DNA of 64,000 bases, from positions 4,154,001 through 4,218,000 of the forward strand of contig NZ_JBEWSZ010000001.1 of assembly GCF_040537815.1 (NCBI RefSeq). The letters run 5' to 3'. Below the pieces are notes generated by a model. That model worked only from the letters and a program-made list of their open reading frames with translations. It did no database searches and had not been told where the DNA came from. The position numbers were made by a program, and so were the translations under genes. Below, piece by piece: positions 1-8,668 of the stretch. Within the stretch, counting starts at the first letter, position 1. Each line of letters starts with the position of its first letter. This stretch comes from Mesorhizobium shangrilense (GTDB lineage Bacteria; Pseudomonadota; Alphaproteobacteria; Rhizobiales; Rhizobiaceae).

Positions 1-768
1 CCCTGTAGCAATGATATCTCCTGGCTCGAGCGTAAGACCAGCCGACAAATGGGAAATGATTTCTGCGACGGAAAATAATAGGTCTGTCGTTGTCGAGGCC
101 TGCCGGACCCCACCGTTGACGGTCAACGACAACCGATGCCCTTCTGGATTGCCGAATTCGTCCGCAGTTACGATCCATGGCCCCATCGGGCAGAAGGTAT
201 CGAGCCCCTTACCTTTGAACCACTGGCCATGTGCACGTTGCAAGTCTCGCGCAGAGATCTCATTGATGATCGTGTAACCCCAAACGGAACTAAGCGCTTG
301 TTCTACCGATACATCCCGCGTTTTTCGGCCGATTACCACCGCGAGTTCGACCTCGTAGTCCAGCTGGCTCGTCAAACTTTGATATCGACGTATTCCGGCT
401 TCCGGTCCAACTATCGAGGTAACGGGCTTGGTGAAAAATTCTGGAACTGCCGGAAAATTAACTTCTATTCCCCGCGCTCGCGCTCCTTCAATGATGTGAC
501 CTCGATAGTTACGTCCGACGCAGAATACGTTCTTGCTTGGTCGCGGAATCGGCGCCACTATCTCGATAGAGCTTAACGCTTGCAGGCTATCGGCGCCTGC
601 TTGAGTAACAACTTTGCGCACCCGGCTCAAAGTCTGATCGCCTCCGGCGATCAATGCTATCATGTCGGTTGGAAGCGACGGGTCTTGGCCAAGGTCAAAA
701 AATTGCTCTGTGCCGTGTAAGATCCCAACGCCGAATTTCTCATTGAGACGATAGGTCAGAAATTTCAT
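1..768 (-). CDS. Fumarylacetoacetate hydrolase (FAH) family protein, 3'-truncated by the window edge
   Basis: The frame is open from an ATG at 768 to the first base of the window, giving 256 codons without a stop, so the C-terminus lies outside. The FAH fold is visible: a GRNYRGH-type motif near residue 85, the metal-ligand strand DYEVELAVVIG near residue 140, then NEISARD and a KGLDTFCPMGPW stretch. Family members (fumarylpyruvate hydrolase, acylpyruvases, 2-oxopent-4-enoate hydratases, oxalomesaconate-type decarboxylases) act on ring-cleavage products using Mg2+. It lies 45 bp downstream of a RidA gene on the same strand, which suggests a late step of the same catabolic route. The exact substrate cannot be told from the sequence. 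Confidence 0.9.
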   Translation of the reverse strand, partial: MKFLTYRLNEKFGVGILHGTEQFFDLGQDPSLPTDMIALIAGGDQTLSRVRKVVTQAGADSLQALSSIEIVAPIPRPSKNVFCVGRNYRGHIIEGARARGIEVNFPAVPEFFTKPVTSIVGPEAGIRRYQSLTSQLDYEVELAVVIGRKTRDVSVEQALSSVWGYTIINEISARDLQRAHGQWFKGKGLDTFCPMGPWIVTADEFGNPEGHRLSLTVNGGVRQASTTTDLLFSVAEIISHLSAGLTLEPGDIIATG

Positions 769-813
769 GAGGGACGTCCTGTTTCAATGTCGTTTGATGT
801 GGCGACCTCAAAC

Positions 814-1323
814 TCAATAGAGTTCGAAAATCGCTTCGATCTCAACGGACATGTTCTGCGGGAGACTTGCCATACCGATCGCGGACCGAGCATGAGGGCC
901 GTTCTCACCAAAAACTTCAACAAGCAGATCGGAACATCCATTGATTACGCGTGCGGTGTCGTAAAAACCGGGGCCAACGTTGACCATGCCCAAGAGTTTT
1001 ACCGCTTGCTTGACGTTGTTTAGGCTTCCGCCGGCGGCCTGGCGCACCGCCGCGAGCAACCCGGTGCAGATCAGGCGAGCGTGCTCATAAGCCTCTTCCG
1101 GCGACACGTCTTGGCCAACTTTTCCAGTGTAAACGCCACCCTCCGGTTTCCTCGGACCCTGTCCCGACAGAAACACAAGCTTCCCCGACGTGATATATGG
1201 ACGATAGTTTGATACTGGAGCGGGGACCGGCAGCAAAACAATACCCAAATCCTTCAGACGCGCCTCCGCGTCAATGCGGTAGCCAGATTCGGTGATTTCT
1301 GTAAGCTTTGTTAGATCCTGCAT
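814..1323 (-). CDS. RidA/YjgF/YER057c/UK114 family protein with N-terminal extension
   Basis: The protein has 169 residues, about 40 more than a typical RidA; the extra residues are N-terminal. The core carries the family pattern, including FLSGQGPRKPEGG and the C-terminal block HARSAIGMASLP followed by VEIEAIFEL. The arginine of that block matches the catalytic Arg of enamine/imine deaminases, so hydrolytic activity is plausible. A strong Shine-Dalgarno (GGAGAAAG) precedes the ATG. It sits between a flavin reductase upstream and a FAH hydrolase downstream on the same strand. RutC of the pyrimidine Rut pathway is a RidA protein that accompanies an LLM monooxygenase and a flavin reductase, and the same trio of families occurs here, though not with Rut gene order. 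Confidence 0.92.
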   Translation of the reverse strand: MQDLTKLTEITESGYRIDAEARLKDLGIVLLPVPAPVSNYRPYITSGKLVFLSGQGPRKPEGGVYTGKVGQDVSPEEAYEHARLICTGLLAAVRQAAGGSLNNVKQAVKLLGMVNVGPGFYDTARVINGCSDLLVEVFGENGPHARSAIGMASLPQNMSVEIEAIFELY

Positions 1324-1507
1324 AATTCTTTCTCCAATATTTCAAAAGGTTGAACCTGAACACGGTAACCACCGAACGACGGCCGACTTGTCGACTGATG
1401 CTTAACCTCTACGAACATTGTCGTAGGAGTTCTCACCAATTCGGAGCGCGGGCGACACGGAAGATCTGTTACTTAAGTGCGCGCGACAACTGAGTTTGCC
1501 GCCGATC

Positions 1508-2449
1508 TTAGATCGTTGCTAAGCTCGCGATGACCTGCCGAGCCTTCTCAATCTCTCCGTCGGAGAATCGACCGAGCTTGACCTTCTCCGCGTGTACCGT
1601 CAGGTCCTGCAGTCGCGCGAAGTTTTCACGTCCCAACTCGGTCAGCGCAAGTACCCCCCCACTCGACTGCGACACCCAGCCTCGCTCTCTGAGTGCCTCA
1701 GCAGCCTCAGTGGCGGAAACGGTGTCGAGTAAGGAAATCCGCGCCGCCGTCTCAATATCAAGGCCGGGATTGAGCTCTAGATAGTAAACAAGCCGGCTTT
1801 CGTTCTCCGTGAAACCGACACTTTGAGCCTCTTCCCGTAACTCATGCCCCCGCTGAAGAAAAGCACGGCGAAGAAGAGCGAGAAAAGTTGGCTTAATGCC
1901 CAATTGTCCAGGGCTCACAAGGCGTGCCGTTTCAGGGTGGTCTATTGCAAGACTGAACCGACCTTGCGCAAAGACCAGTGGTCGACGCTCGAACCGAGAA
2001 AAGTGCGCGACCTCGCCAACTACGATAAGGTGATCGCCACCATCATATTCAACGTGCCGAAGGCACTCGAATTGAGCTGCAACGTTTGCCAACAGCGGAG
2101 CGCCTGTGTTGCCGGGACGCCATTCAACGTTTTGAAATTTGTCTCCTCCTGACCGTGCAAACTGAGAAGCAAGGAAACTCTGCTCTGCAGCAAGGACATT
2201 GACCGCAAAAGCATTCGCTGCGTCAAAAATTGGCCAGCTTGTCGAGGACTTGTTGACCGACCAAAGGATAAGCGGTGGGTCAAGTGAAACCGAGCTGAAT
2301 GAGTTCACCGTCAACCCGGCTTTGACGCCGTCGGCTTCAGCCGTAATAATCGTCACACCTGTAGAAAAGTGGCCTAGTGCGCGCCTGAACGCCCTTGGAT
2401 CATCCTTGGGAGACCCCTGCTCGAGAAGCGGCTCGTCAATGGCATTCAT
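1508..2449 (-). CDS. Two-component monooxygenase flavin reductase with MarR-like C-terminal domain
   Basis: The start at 2449 is preceded by AGGAGGAGAG, which favours it over a longer frame opening at 2578; the protein is 313 aa. Residues about 15-180 form an FMN-binding split-barrel flavin reductase (FRRALGHFSTGVTIIT, LTVNSFSSVSLDPPLILW). Residues about 190-313 resemble a winged-helix MarR domain (FTENESRLVYYLELNPGLD, LTELGRENFARL). The length and architecture match the reductase C1 of Acinetobacter baumannii 4-hydroxyphenylacetate hydroxylase, whose MarR-like tail inhibits the enzyme until the aromatic substrate binds. By inference this enzyme supplies reduced flavin to the nearby LLM monooxygenase and may be gated by the pathway substrate. 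A purely regulatory role for the tail cannot be excluded. Confidence 0.9.
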   Translation of the reverse strand: MNAIDEPLLEQGSPKDDPRAFRRALGHFSTGVTIITAEADGVKAGLTVNSFSSVSLDPPLILWSVNKSSTSWPIFDAANAFAVNVLAAEQSFLASQFARSGGDKFQNVEWRPGNTGAPLLANVAAQFECLRHVEYDGGDHLIVVGEVAHFSRFERRPLVFAQGRFSLAIDHPETARLVSPGQLGIKPTFLALLRRAFLQRGHELREEAQSVGFTENESRLVYYLELNPGLDIETAARISLLDTVSATEAAEALRERGWVSQSSGGVLALTELGRENFARLQDLTVHAEKVKLGRFSDGEIEKARQVIASLATI

Positions 2450-2572
2450 TACACTCTCCTCCTCGTTCGCCCCAGGAAATGCATCATCTAGCCTTGGGTC
2501 CTTAGGTGAATACGCCCATCTTCCTCGCGTCGGTCTGAGTGAATGCCGACTGTCCAATATATTTCTTATAAA

Positions 2573-2588
2573 AGTCATATACAGGACT
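2573..2588. promoter_or_regulatory. Candidate operator site a (AGTC-N8-GACT)
   Basis: AGTCATATACAGGACT is an inverted repeat (AGTC...GACT) with an AT-rich centre, in the divergent region between the flavin reductase (start 2449) and the RraA-like gene (start 2802). Related sequences occur in front of the other transcription units of the cluster. A second TGTCCAATATAT half-match lies just upstream at 2551. The regulator is unknown. Confidence 0.4.
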
Positions 2589-2760
2589 ACGATATTGTCT
2601 TCAAGCGATTTTTACGCATGGCCATATGAGCGGGAAAAAATGTGGCGAGCACGACGTACGAGGTGGCTGCACTGAAGAGCGAACAGCTGAAACATGTCGA
2701 TACTGCAGGAAGATACCTCATTTTGACGGACGACGAGCTGGACATATGCCACATACCCTT

Positions 2761-2777
2761 CATATATATAGGACTAA
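2761..2777. promoter_or_regulatory. Candidate operator site b upstream of the RraA-like gene
   Basis: CATATATATAGGACTAA lies 25 bp upstream of the ATG at 2802 and shares the TATA(N)AGGACTA core with site a. Its position, close to where transcription of the gene should start, would suit either a repressor site or part of the promoter itself. Confidence 0.35.
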
Positions 2778-2801
2778 TTTTTCATTATGGAGGACTTTGC
2801 G

Positions 2802-3500
2802 ATGGGTGTCGTAATACGGAACGTGCCGCGACCTGATGCCACCTTGGTGCGCCAGCTCGCAACGTTTGGAACCGCGACGGTGCATGAAGCTCAGGGACGG
2901 TCCGGCATGTTGTTCTCCTACTTGCGGCCGATCTTCAGCGGAAGTCGCATTGCTGGCCCCGCGGTGACCGTCGATGTGCCTCCAGGTGACAACTGGATGA
3001 TCCACGTTGCGGTAGAACAATGCAGACAGGGCGACGTCCTTGTCGTGCGGCCGTCGGCACCATGCGATGCCGGCTACGTCGGCGATCTCCTGGCAACGTC
3101 GCTAATCGCTAGAGGCGTCGCCGGTCTCGTCATTGATGCGGGCTGCCGTGATGTTGCTGAGATCAGCGAGATTGGCTTCCCGATTTGGTCTAAAGCTGTA
3201 TCAGCACAAGGCACGGTTAAGGAGACTTTGGGCTCCGTCAACGTACCAATCGTGTGCGCAGGCGCATATGTGCGCCCAGGCGATGTGATCGTTGCCGATG
3301 ACGATGGGGTCGTGGTTGTCGCCCAGACGAGAATAGCAAAGACCGTCGAAAGCTCCAGAGTCCGCGTTGAGAAGGAAGCTAAGTCGCGGGTCCGGCTTCA
3401 GGCAGGAGAACTTGGTCTGGATATGTATGGCATGCGGCAGAAGCTCGCCGAAATGGGTCTCGTCTATCGTGATTACGATCCTGGGAAGGATGGACTTTGA
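2802..3500 (+). CDS. RraA-like aldolase/decarboxylase (4-carboxy-4-hydroxy-2-oxoadipate aldolase type)
   Basis: The ATG at 2802 follows GGAGGA by 7 bp; an in-frame ATG at 2787 overlaps that Shine-Dalgarno and is less likely. The 232-aa product contains the HMG/CHA aldolase signature G-D-X20-R-D (GDLLATS ... GCRD), which separates catalytic class II pyruvate aldolases from the RNase E inhibitor RraA. Related enzymes (LigK, GalC, ProA) cleave 4-carboxy-4-hydroxy-2-oxoadipate or decarboxylate oxaloacetate, using a divalent metal, at the end of protocatechuate 4,5-cleavage or gallate routes. It is transcribed divergently from the flavin reductase/RidA/FAH unit. The substrate is inferred from family only. 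Confidence 0.88.
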   Translation: MGVVIRNVPRPDATLVRQLATFGTATVHEAQGRSGMLFSYLRPIFSGSRIAGPAVTVDVPPGDNWMIHVAVEQCRQGDVLVVRPSAPCDAGYVGDLLATSLIARGVAGLVIDAGCRDVAEISEIGFPIWSKAVSAQGTVKETLGSVNVPIVCAGAYVRPGDVIVADDDGVVVVAQTRIAKTVESSRVRVEKEAKSRVRLQAGELGLDMYGMRQKLAEMGLVYRDYDPGKDGL

Positions 3501-4004
3501 TAGATAATGCTCGCCCTCGAGAGCGCGCGATCGCCTCTGTAAACCAATACCTATAGGAATATAATGGGGTCGCGTTGGCCCCAAAATCGGTCGGACACAA
3601 CAGATTCTTTCTACTTCTGAACTACGTGCTTGGGACTTTTGAGCTATGGTGAAGATTGTGGAGAGCAAACAGCGCCCCAACGCCAACCGCTAAACCATTG
3701 CGCGCCCTGCCGTTGTTGCAACTGCGCGTCAGTCAAATTTCCGTATTAGACGCCGAACCGAACAAAAGGCGAAGCGCACAAAGGAGCGACGTTCGCTTAA
3801 GCGCTAAGGTGTACGTCTTACATTGCCATCTTCGCCGATCACAATGTTATTGTGTAGACTCAGTGAAGCCAAACGAAGACGTGACCGACTACTAATTACT
3901 GCATCCAGAGGCAGAGACATTCCGGCTGCGCTCAGGTCGATCGAAAGGTTCTGGAGCTGGACTGGTTGTGTTGCGTCACCACATCCCTGCTGTGCGATAT
4001 TGGC
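3501..4004. other. Intergenic region, no gene recognised
   Basis: About 500 bp lie between the converging ends of the RraA-like gene and the Baeyer-Villiger monooxygenase gene. Several short frames exist on both strands but none has a Shine-Dalgarno, a domain or consistent coding character. I saw no convincing terminator hairpin. Confidence 0.5.
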
Positions 4005-5924
4005 CTATCGCAAGTTGTATTCGCCTGGTTCAAATTTCCTCGTCCAACTCCAATAATCGACCATTCGCCACGGAATGGATGCAAACACGCGGCCGTGCCT
4101 ATTTTTGTACCAGCTGTTCACGCCCTGGTGCGTCCACACCATTTTGGCGTTTTGAGCATCTACCCGTTCGTTATAGGCGTCATGCACATCTTTTCGGACA
4201 TCAACCGCGCTGTACTCTCCAGTGGCCAAGATCTGCAAAGCCTGAACGATATAGTTAACCTGGCATTCTGCGTTAAAAATCGCGCTTCCACCGTGCGCCG
4301 GACTAGTGTTCGGTCCAGCCATGATAAAAAGGTTCGGAAAATTTGGAACGGTAATTCCAAGATACGCCCTTGGATCGTCCTCGCCCCAAATTGATCTGAG
4401 ATCAATGCCATGTGCCCCGTGGACGTTGATCGGCCCAAGCACCTGTCCGACGCTGAATCCGGTTGCCAGCACAAGAACTTCGATGTCATGTTTCTGGCTA
4501 TCAGATGTGATTACTGCTCCCGCTTGGAGCTCCGCAATACGCTCCGTAACAAGTGAAACATTTTCGCGTTTTAGCGTACGGTACCAATGATTGTCCCGTA
4601 GCATCCTCTTACCATACGGTGGATAAGTCGGAATGACTTTCGCCAGCAATTCTGGATCATCGCCGATTTGACTCTCCACTGAGGCAATTAGTGCCTGGCG
4701 CATCTTTTCATTGGTTTCATTCAACGATCGATCAAGGTACGGCCAAGTTGGGTCGACGTGCAGCGATGCATGCAAACTGTCGGCGGTGGCCCAGAACAGC
4801 TGAAATCGGTACCAGTCCGCGTAGTAAGGGATGTTTTTCAACGCCCACTCTTTCCCCGGTGTAACACGCCGATGGTAATTTGGATTGTACGTTACCCAAT
4901 GAGGTGAACGTTGAAAAATTGTAAGATGCTCAACTTCAGGAGCGATAGTTGGGCCAACCTGCATACCGCTGGCACCGGTTCCGATCATACCGACCCGTTT
5001 GCCTTTCCACTTGACGCTGCTATCCCACTGAGCGGTGTGCAGTACCGGCCCTTCAAACTTCTCAAGGCCTTGCAGATTCGGCACGGACGGTCGGTTCAGA
5101 AGCCCGACGCCGAATAAAACGGCATTTGCTTCTACGACTTCGCGCGTTCCGTCGCTGAACTCCGCAGTCACTTTCCAGGAGGCATGCTCGTCATCGTAGA
5201 CGGCGTCTGTCACGTTGGCGCCAAACCGGATTGATTGGTAAAGCCCATATTTCTCTGATACAGCCTCGAAATATTTGAAGATCTCATCTCGTTTCGCGAA
5301 ATATTCCGACCAGTCGTGGTTAGGTTCGAAACTGAACGAATAAATATGGTTGGGTGTATCCACGCCGGCGCCTGGATAGGTATTTTCGTACCACGTTCCA
5401 CCAACCGCATCGTTCTTTTCAAAGATGATAAACGGTATATCAGCTTCCTTCAGCTTGATCGCCGCGCATATCCCCGACATCCCCGCACCGATGATCACGA
5501 CCTTGAAGTCGGATTTGGTCGCGCGAGAAGCGATACCGCTATGCTTCCCCCGTGCTTCAGGGATGAGAGGGAACGAAAATTGTTGCGTCGTGAGCGGGAT
5601 GTATTCGGATGGGATGGGTTGCCCAACGAACGTCGACATCATCTTTTCAAGCAACTCCGCGGTTGGGGTGGCAGTCCTTGGCCTTTTACCGGCATTAATG
5701 TCCGAAAGCAGATCAGCAAGCCTCGTAATAATCTTTTCTCGCAGATAGCTCGGTATGTTCTCCATGTAGTCCCAGGCACCGGTTATGTAGGGCTGGCATT
5801 CGTCGAGGATGCGCTCGTCATGATCGAATGTTACGAGAACCATCAGCAAGGTTTTGATGTCCGCTTCAGCTAGGAGATCCGGCAGATTGAGTTGTGTCGA
5901 CGGTGATGGGTTAGACCCAGCCAT
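4005..5924 (-). CDS. Baeyer-Villiger flavin monooxygenase, 4-hydroxyacetophenone monooxygenase type
   Basis: The start at 5924 is chosen because GGAG precedes it by 8 bp; the 639-aa length is close to HapE-type enzymes (about 640). Residues 1-135 form the extra N-terminal helical domain seen in that subgroup. An FAD Rossmann motif (VVIIGAGMSGICAA) lies near residue 143. The Baeyer-Villiger fingerprint FxGxxxHxxxW appears as FEGPVLHTAQWD near residue 288, followed by the NADPH Rossmann motif (GMIGTGASG). Such enzymes insert oxygen next to a ketone, giving an ester or lactone, at the cost of NADPH and O2. It is the last gene of a leftward array behind the ABC importer and LLM genes. The specific ketone is unknown. 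Confidence 0.93.
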   Translation of the reverse strand: MAGSNPSPSTQLNLPDLLAEADIKTLLMVLVTFDHDERILDECQPYITGAWDYMENIPSYLREKIITRLADLLSDINAGKRPRTATPTAELLEKMMSTFVGQPIPSEYIPLTTQQFSFPLIPEARGKHSGIASRATKSDFKVVIIGAGMSGICAAIKLKEADIPFIIFEKNDAVGGTWYENTYPGAGVDTPNHIYSFSFEPNHDWSEYFAKRDEIFKYFEAVSEKYGLYQSIRFGANVTDAVYDDEHASWKVTAEFSDGTREVVEANAVLFGVGLLNRPSVPNLQGLEKFEGPVLHTAQWDSSVKWKGKRVGMIGTGASGMQVGPTIAPEVEHLTIFQRSPHWVTYNPNYHRRVTPGKEWALKNIPYYADWYRFQLFWATADSLHASLHVDPTWPYLDRSLNETNEKMRQALIASVESQIGDDPELLAKVIPTYPPYGKRMLRDNHWYRTLKRENVSLVTERIAELQAGAVITSDSQKHDIEVLVLATGFSVGQVLGPINVHGAHGIDLRSIWGEDDPRAYLGITVPNFPNLFIMAGPNTSPAHGGSAIFNAECQVNYIVQALQILATGEYSAVDVRKDVHDAYNERVDAQNAKMVWTHQGVNSWYKNRHGRVFASIPWRMVDYWSWTRKFEPGEYNLR

Positions 5925-6057
5925 ATTCGCGCTCCGTAGAATGGTTGTCGGGCTCACAGCCCAAATCCATGGCACTGTTTCAGCGCGCGCTTCTTTCGCG
6001 TCATAGGAAAGGGCGGTCGCTCGCTACGTAGTTTCCAGGTTGTTTGGCCGAGTCAGC

Positions 6058-7206
6058 TCATGCCATGGCGGCCGCTATGCTCGATTCGGACTTCTGGGGT
6101 GCAAAAGACTGGCGCAAGCCGCGTTGTTCAAGGAGTGGGAGGGCTTGGGAGATAAATCGATGCAAACCGTCGTCCACATTGACAAAAGAGCACAGCACGC
6201 CGTCCAAGCCGGCATCGCACAAGGTCTGCATTTGCTCAGAAATGATCTCGCCGGTGCCGACAAGAATATTTCCACCGGCACCCGCTGCTACCCGTTTGCG
6301 CATCTCCCTCAATTTGTCAGGGGAGGCGATCTGAGACTGCGAGCCAATGCCCACCGACCAAGCGTCAACACTTTCCTTGTCTTCCATTTCGACGGCGAAA
6401 TAGTTCAGGTAGTTTTCCGCCTCCTCTTTTGTGTCCCGCTGGACAACTGGGCAATAAGTCCAAACTTGGATTTCGCGGCCAAACGACCGGGCAGTATTCT
6501 TGTAAAGGTCGATTTGCTTGCGCCACTCGTTGGGGTCGTCGGATTGTAGAATTACAAAGCAAATGTCGGCATGCTGGCACGCAAAACTCATTCCACGTGC
6601 AGAGCCGCCAGCGTTCATGATGGGGGGGGCGGGTTGCTGTAATGGCTTTGGCATTGAAGCGCCGCGCCGAACATTGTAGAAACTGCCTTGGTAATCAAAT
6701 TCGTTGGTTTCCACCCACATCTTCTTAATAACCGTCAGCCATTCCTCTAACTGCTCGTATCGGCGGTCATGTTCGAGCATGTCGGCGCCGAACATTTCGA
6801 GTTCATGCTTATTCCAGCCCCCAACGATATTCAGAGCAAGGCGGCCATTCGATATATGGTCGATGGTGGCACATTGTTTGGCGCACGTAACGGGATGGAT
6901 AGTTGGTGCGTGTGAAGTGGGCATGATTGCCGAATAATTCGTGGCCTGAGCAATTCCTGCACACCAAGTGAAAGGATCGAAAACGACACCGCTGATGTGA
7001 TCTGGCCGCCCTGGCATGTACGCCTTCCAACGTGCATAGGCCACGATCGTCTCGAAACCTGCCCTATCGGCAACTTGCGCTGTCCTGATCGAGTTTTCCC
7101 AAGTCGGGTAGTAAAGCTCGGGGACAAGCGTTTGCGCACCCGCTTTCCCGTTCGTTCCAAAGAGCCCGAGTTTGAGACGGTTGCCGTTTCTGAGTGGATT
7201 TTGCAT
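6058..7206 (-). CDS. LLM-class (luciferase-like) FMNH2-dependent monooxygenase, RutA/SfnG-like
   Basis: An ATG at 7206 follows AGGAGTCAAGAAA and gives 382 aa, the normal length of the family; the open frame extends to 7302 without a better start. The TIM-barrel bacterial luciferase family is shown by an N-terminal GLFGTNGKAG strand, a THAPTIHPVTCAKQCATIDH helix, RLALNIVGGWNKHELEMFG and a MNAGGSARGMSFACQHAD block. Relatives include pyrimidine oxygenase RutA, dimethylsulfone monooxygenase SfnG and nitrilotriacetate monooxygenase. These need FMNH2 from a separate reductase, and the flavin reductase at 1508-2449 is the obvious partner. It lies 133 bp upstream of the Baeyer-Villiger gene on the same strand. 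Confidence 0.92.
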   Translation of the reverse strand: MQNPLRNGNRLKLGLFGTNGKAGAQTLVPELYYPTWENSIRTAQVADRAGFETIVAYARWKAYMPGRPDHISGVVFDPFTWCAGIAQATNYSAIMPTSHAPTIHPVTCAKQCATIDHISNGRLALNIVGGWNKHELEMFGADMLEHDRRYEQLEEWLTVIKKMWVETNEFDYQGSFYNVRRGASMPKPLQQPAPPIMNAGGSARGMSFACQHADICFVILQSDDPNEWRKQIDLYKNTARSFGREIQVWTYCPVVQRDTKEEAENYLNYFAVEMEDKESVDAWSVGIGSQSQIASPDKLREMRKRVAAGAGGNILVGTGEIISEQMQTLCDAGLDGVLCSFVNVDDGLHRFISQALPLLEQRGLRQSFAPQKSESSIAAAMA

Positions 7207-7629
7207 TTTCTTGACTCCTAACAATTTCAATGCCTTGGGCGTGCTGGAAACAAACTCCACTCCTGCCTCGGGCAGCATGGAACGACCTGCAGTGGTTATC
7301 ACTGTCTCGGAAGAGCATCCTTCGTCACGCCAAACGTGACTTCTTGCCTGTCCGCTCTTTTGCGATCTGCCATGTAGGGCTCATTGCGCGATCAAGAACT
7401 AGGCCTATCTCTATCTCTTCTGTATGACTTATCATAGACCTATAGCCTTTTTATTGCAAGTCCTTTAATTTCTCGTCCTAACTGGCGTAACTTAGGTCAA
7501 CGACCCACGAAGCCGCACGCCGGAATGGAGCTGCGTTGCGGGGTGCTTTTGATGCTGAGAAATTTTCGCTTGGACTAGTTGGCCTGCGTCAGGCGTCAAG
7601 CAGGTCGGTTACTACCCGTTCAAAATCGA
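7207..7629. promoter_or_regulatory. Intergenic region upstream of the LLM gene with candidate operator site c
   Basis: No gene was recognised in these 423 bp between the dehydrogenase gene and the LLM gene. On the minus strand the stretch 7450-7421 contains CTATAGGTCTATGAT followed by AAGTCATACAG. These resemble the AGGACT and AAGTCATA halves found at the other cluster promoters. This would allow the LLM and Baeyer-Villiger genes to have their own promoter. Confidence 0.35.
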
Positions 7630-8634
7630 TTACGGGATGGCCGGGAAATCAACTTGGAAGTCTCTGATCAATTGGTCGAGCGCGGTGGGCTGGGGCAGCC
7701 CGAGATACTTGGCTTTGCTGGCATCCATTCCCGTCGGCCAAGACGAGACAATTCGTTCGATATTGGGGTCAGGTGAAACCGTAATGCTGCCAGATTTCAA
7801 ATCCTGCTCTGCCGCAACCTTCTCAACCGCCGCTGCCATTTCCCTGACCCCACACTGAATGTTGGGCAGGTTGATCGTGCGATCGACACCGAGAGCACTT
7901 CCTTCAAGTTCATGGAGCGCTAAAAGATAATCAACGACGTCACGGTAGCCAAGGATGCATAAGCGCGTATCCATTTGTACCGGCAGCACACAATCGCGTC
8001 CTTGAATCGGTTCCCGAAAGATGTCGCTTGCGAAGCTTCCTGCCCCGGCAAAAGGTGCGCCAGGACGGATAACAACAGTCGGAAGGCGTGCTCCCCGTCC
8101 ATCGATATACCCTTTTCGCGTATAGTCGTTGACAAGCAGTTCGCCGATCGCCTTGGCGATACCGTAGCTCGATTGGGGTGTCTGCTTTGTCGAATCGCTG
8201 ACGATCGCAGGCATCTCGTCTCCACCGAAAACTCCCACCGTACTGGCAAAGATAAAGCGCGGGGGATGCTCAAGCGTTCGCAACGCATTCAGCATATTGA
8301 ACAGACCATCGACGTTGATGCGGTATCCAAGTTCGATATCTTTTTCCGCTATGCCGCTCATGACCGCTGTCAGATAGAAAACAGAAACGGACGTCGTGCC
8401 GGCGTCGGCTACGAGTCTTTCGATCACTGCACGATCAGTGATGTCGCCCAACACGACCTTGATGCGAGAATCCGCAGTCGCAGCCATATGCTCGTCAGCT
8501 GCAACGTTGTCGAAAACAATGACTTCCTCTATGAGCTCCTGCCCAAAGGTGCCGCTCATTGCGGGCCTTGAAAGCAACTTCTCAATCAGGAGACGGCCTA
8601 TGAAGCCGCTCCCACCAGCGATAATGATCTTCAT
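7630..8634 (-). CDS. NAD-dependent epimerase/dehydratase family protein, D-erythronate dehydrogenase (DenD)-like
   Basis: This 334-aa extended SDR protein begins with the Rossmann motif GGSGFIGRLL and has the catalytic YGIAK (Tyr-x3-Lys) near residue 175 with a preceding FASTVGVFG strand. The segment VIRPGAPFAGAGSFASDIFR and the C-terminal half resemble the DenD branch of sugar-acid dehydrogenases, which oxidise D-erythronate to 2-dehydro-D-erythronate. The substrate here is uncertain. It follows livF by 34 bp on the same strand and so is probably co-transcribed with the importer. It may act on an intermediate carrying a vicinal diol or hydroxy-acid group. Confidence 0.85.
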   Translation of the reverse strand: MKIIIAGGSGFIGRLLIEKLLSRPAMSGTFGQELIEEVIVFDNVAADEHMAATADSRIKVVLGDITDRAVIERLVADAGTTSVSVFYLTAVMSGIAEKDIELGYRINVDGLFNMLNALRTLEHPPRFIFASTVGVFGGDEMPAIVSDSTKQTPQSSYGIAKAIGELLVNDYTRKGYIDGRGARLPTVVIRPGAPFAGAGSFASDIFREPIQGRDCVLPVQMDTRLCILGYRDVVDYLLALHELEGSALGVDRTINLPNIQCGVREMAAAVEKVAAEQDLKSGSITVSPDPNIERIVSSWPTGMDASKAKYLGLPQPTALDQLIRDFQVDFPAIP

Positions 8635-8668
8635 CTCAGTTCCTTAGATGGTTTTTGCGTTCAGCAGC

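Noticed and set aside
814..7206. A genuine Rut pyrimidine-degradation operon
   Set aside because: LLM, RidA and flavin reductase families are present, but the gene order differs. RutB, RutD, RutE and RutG equivalents are missing, and the extra BVMO, FAH and RraA genes do not belong to that pathway.
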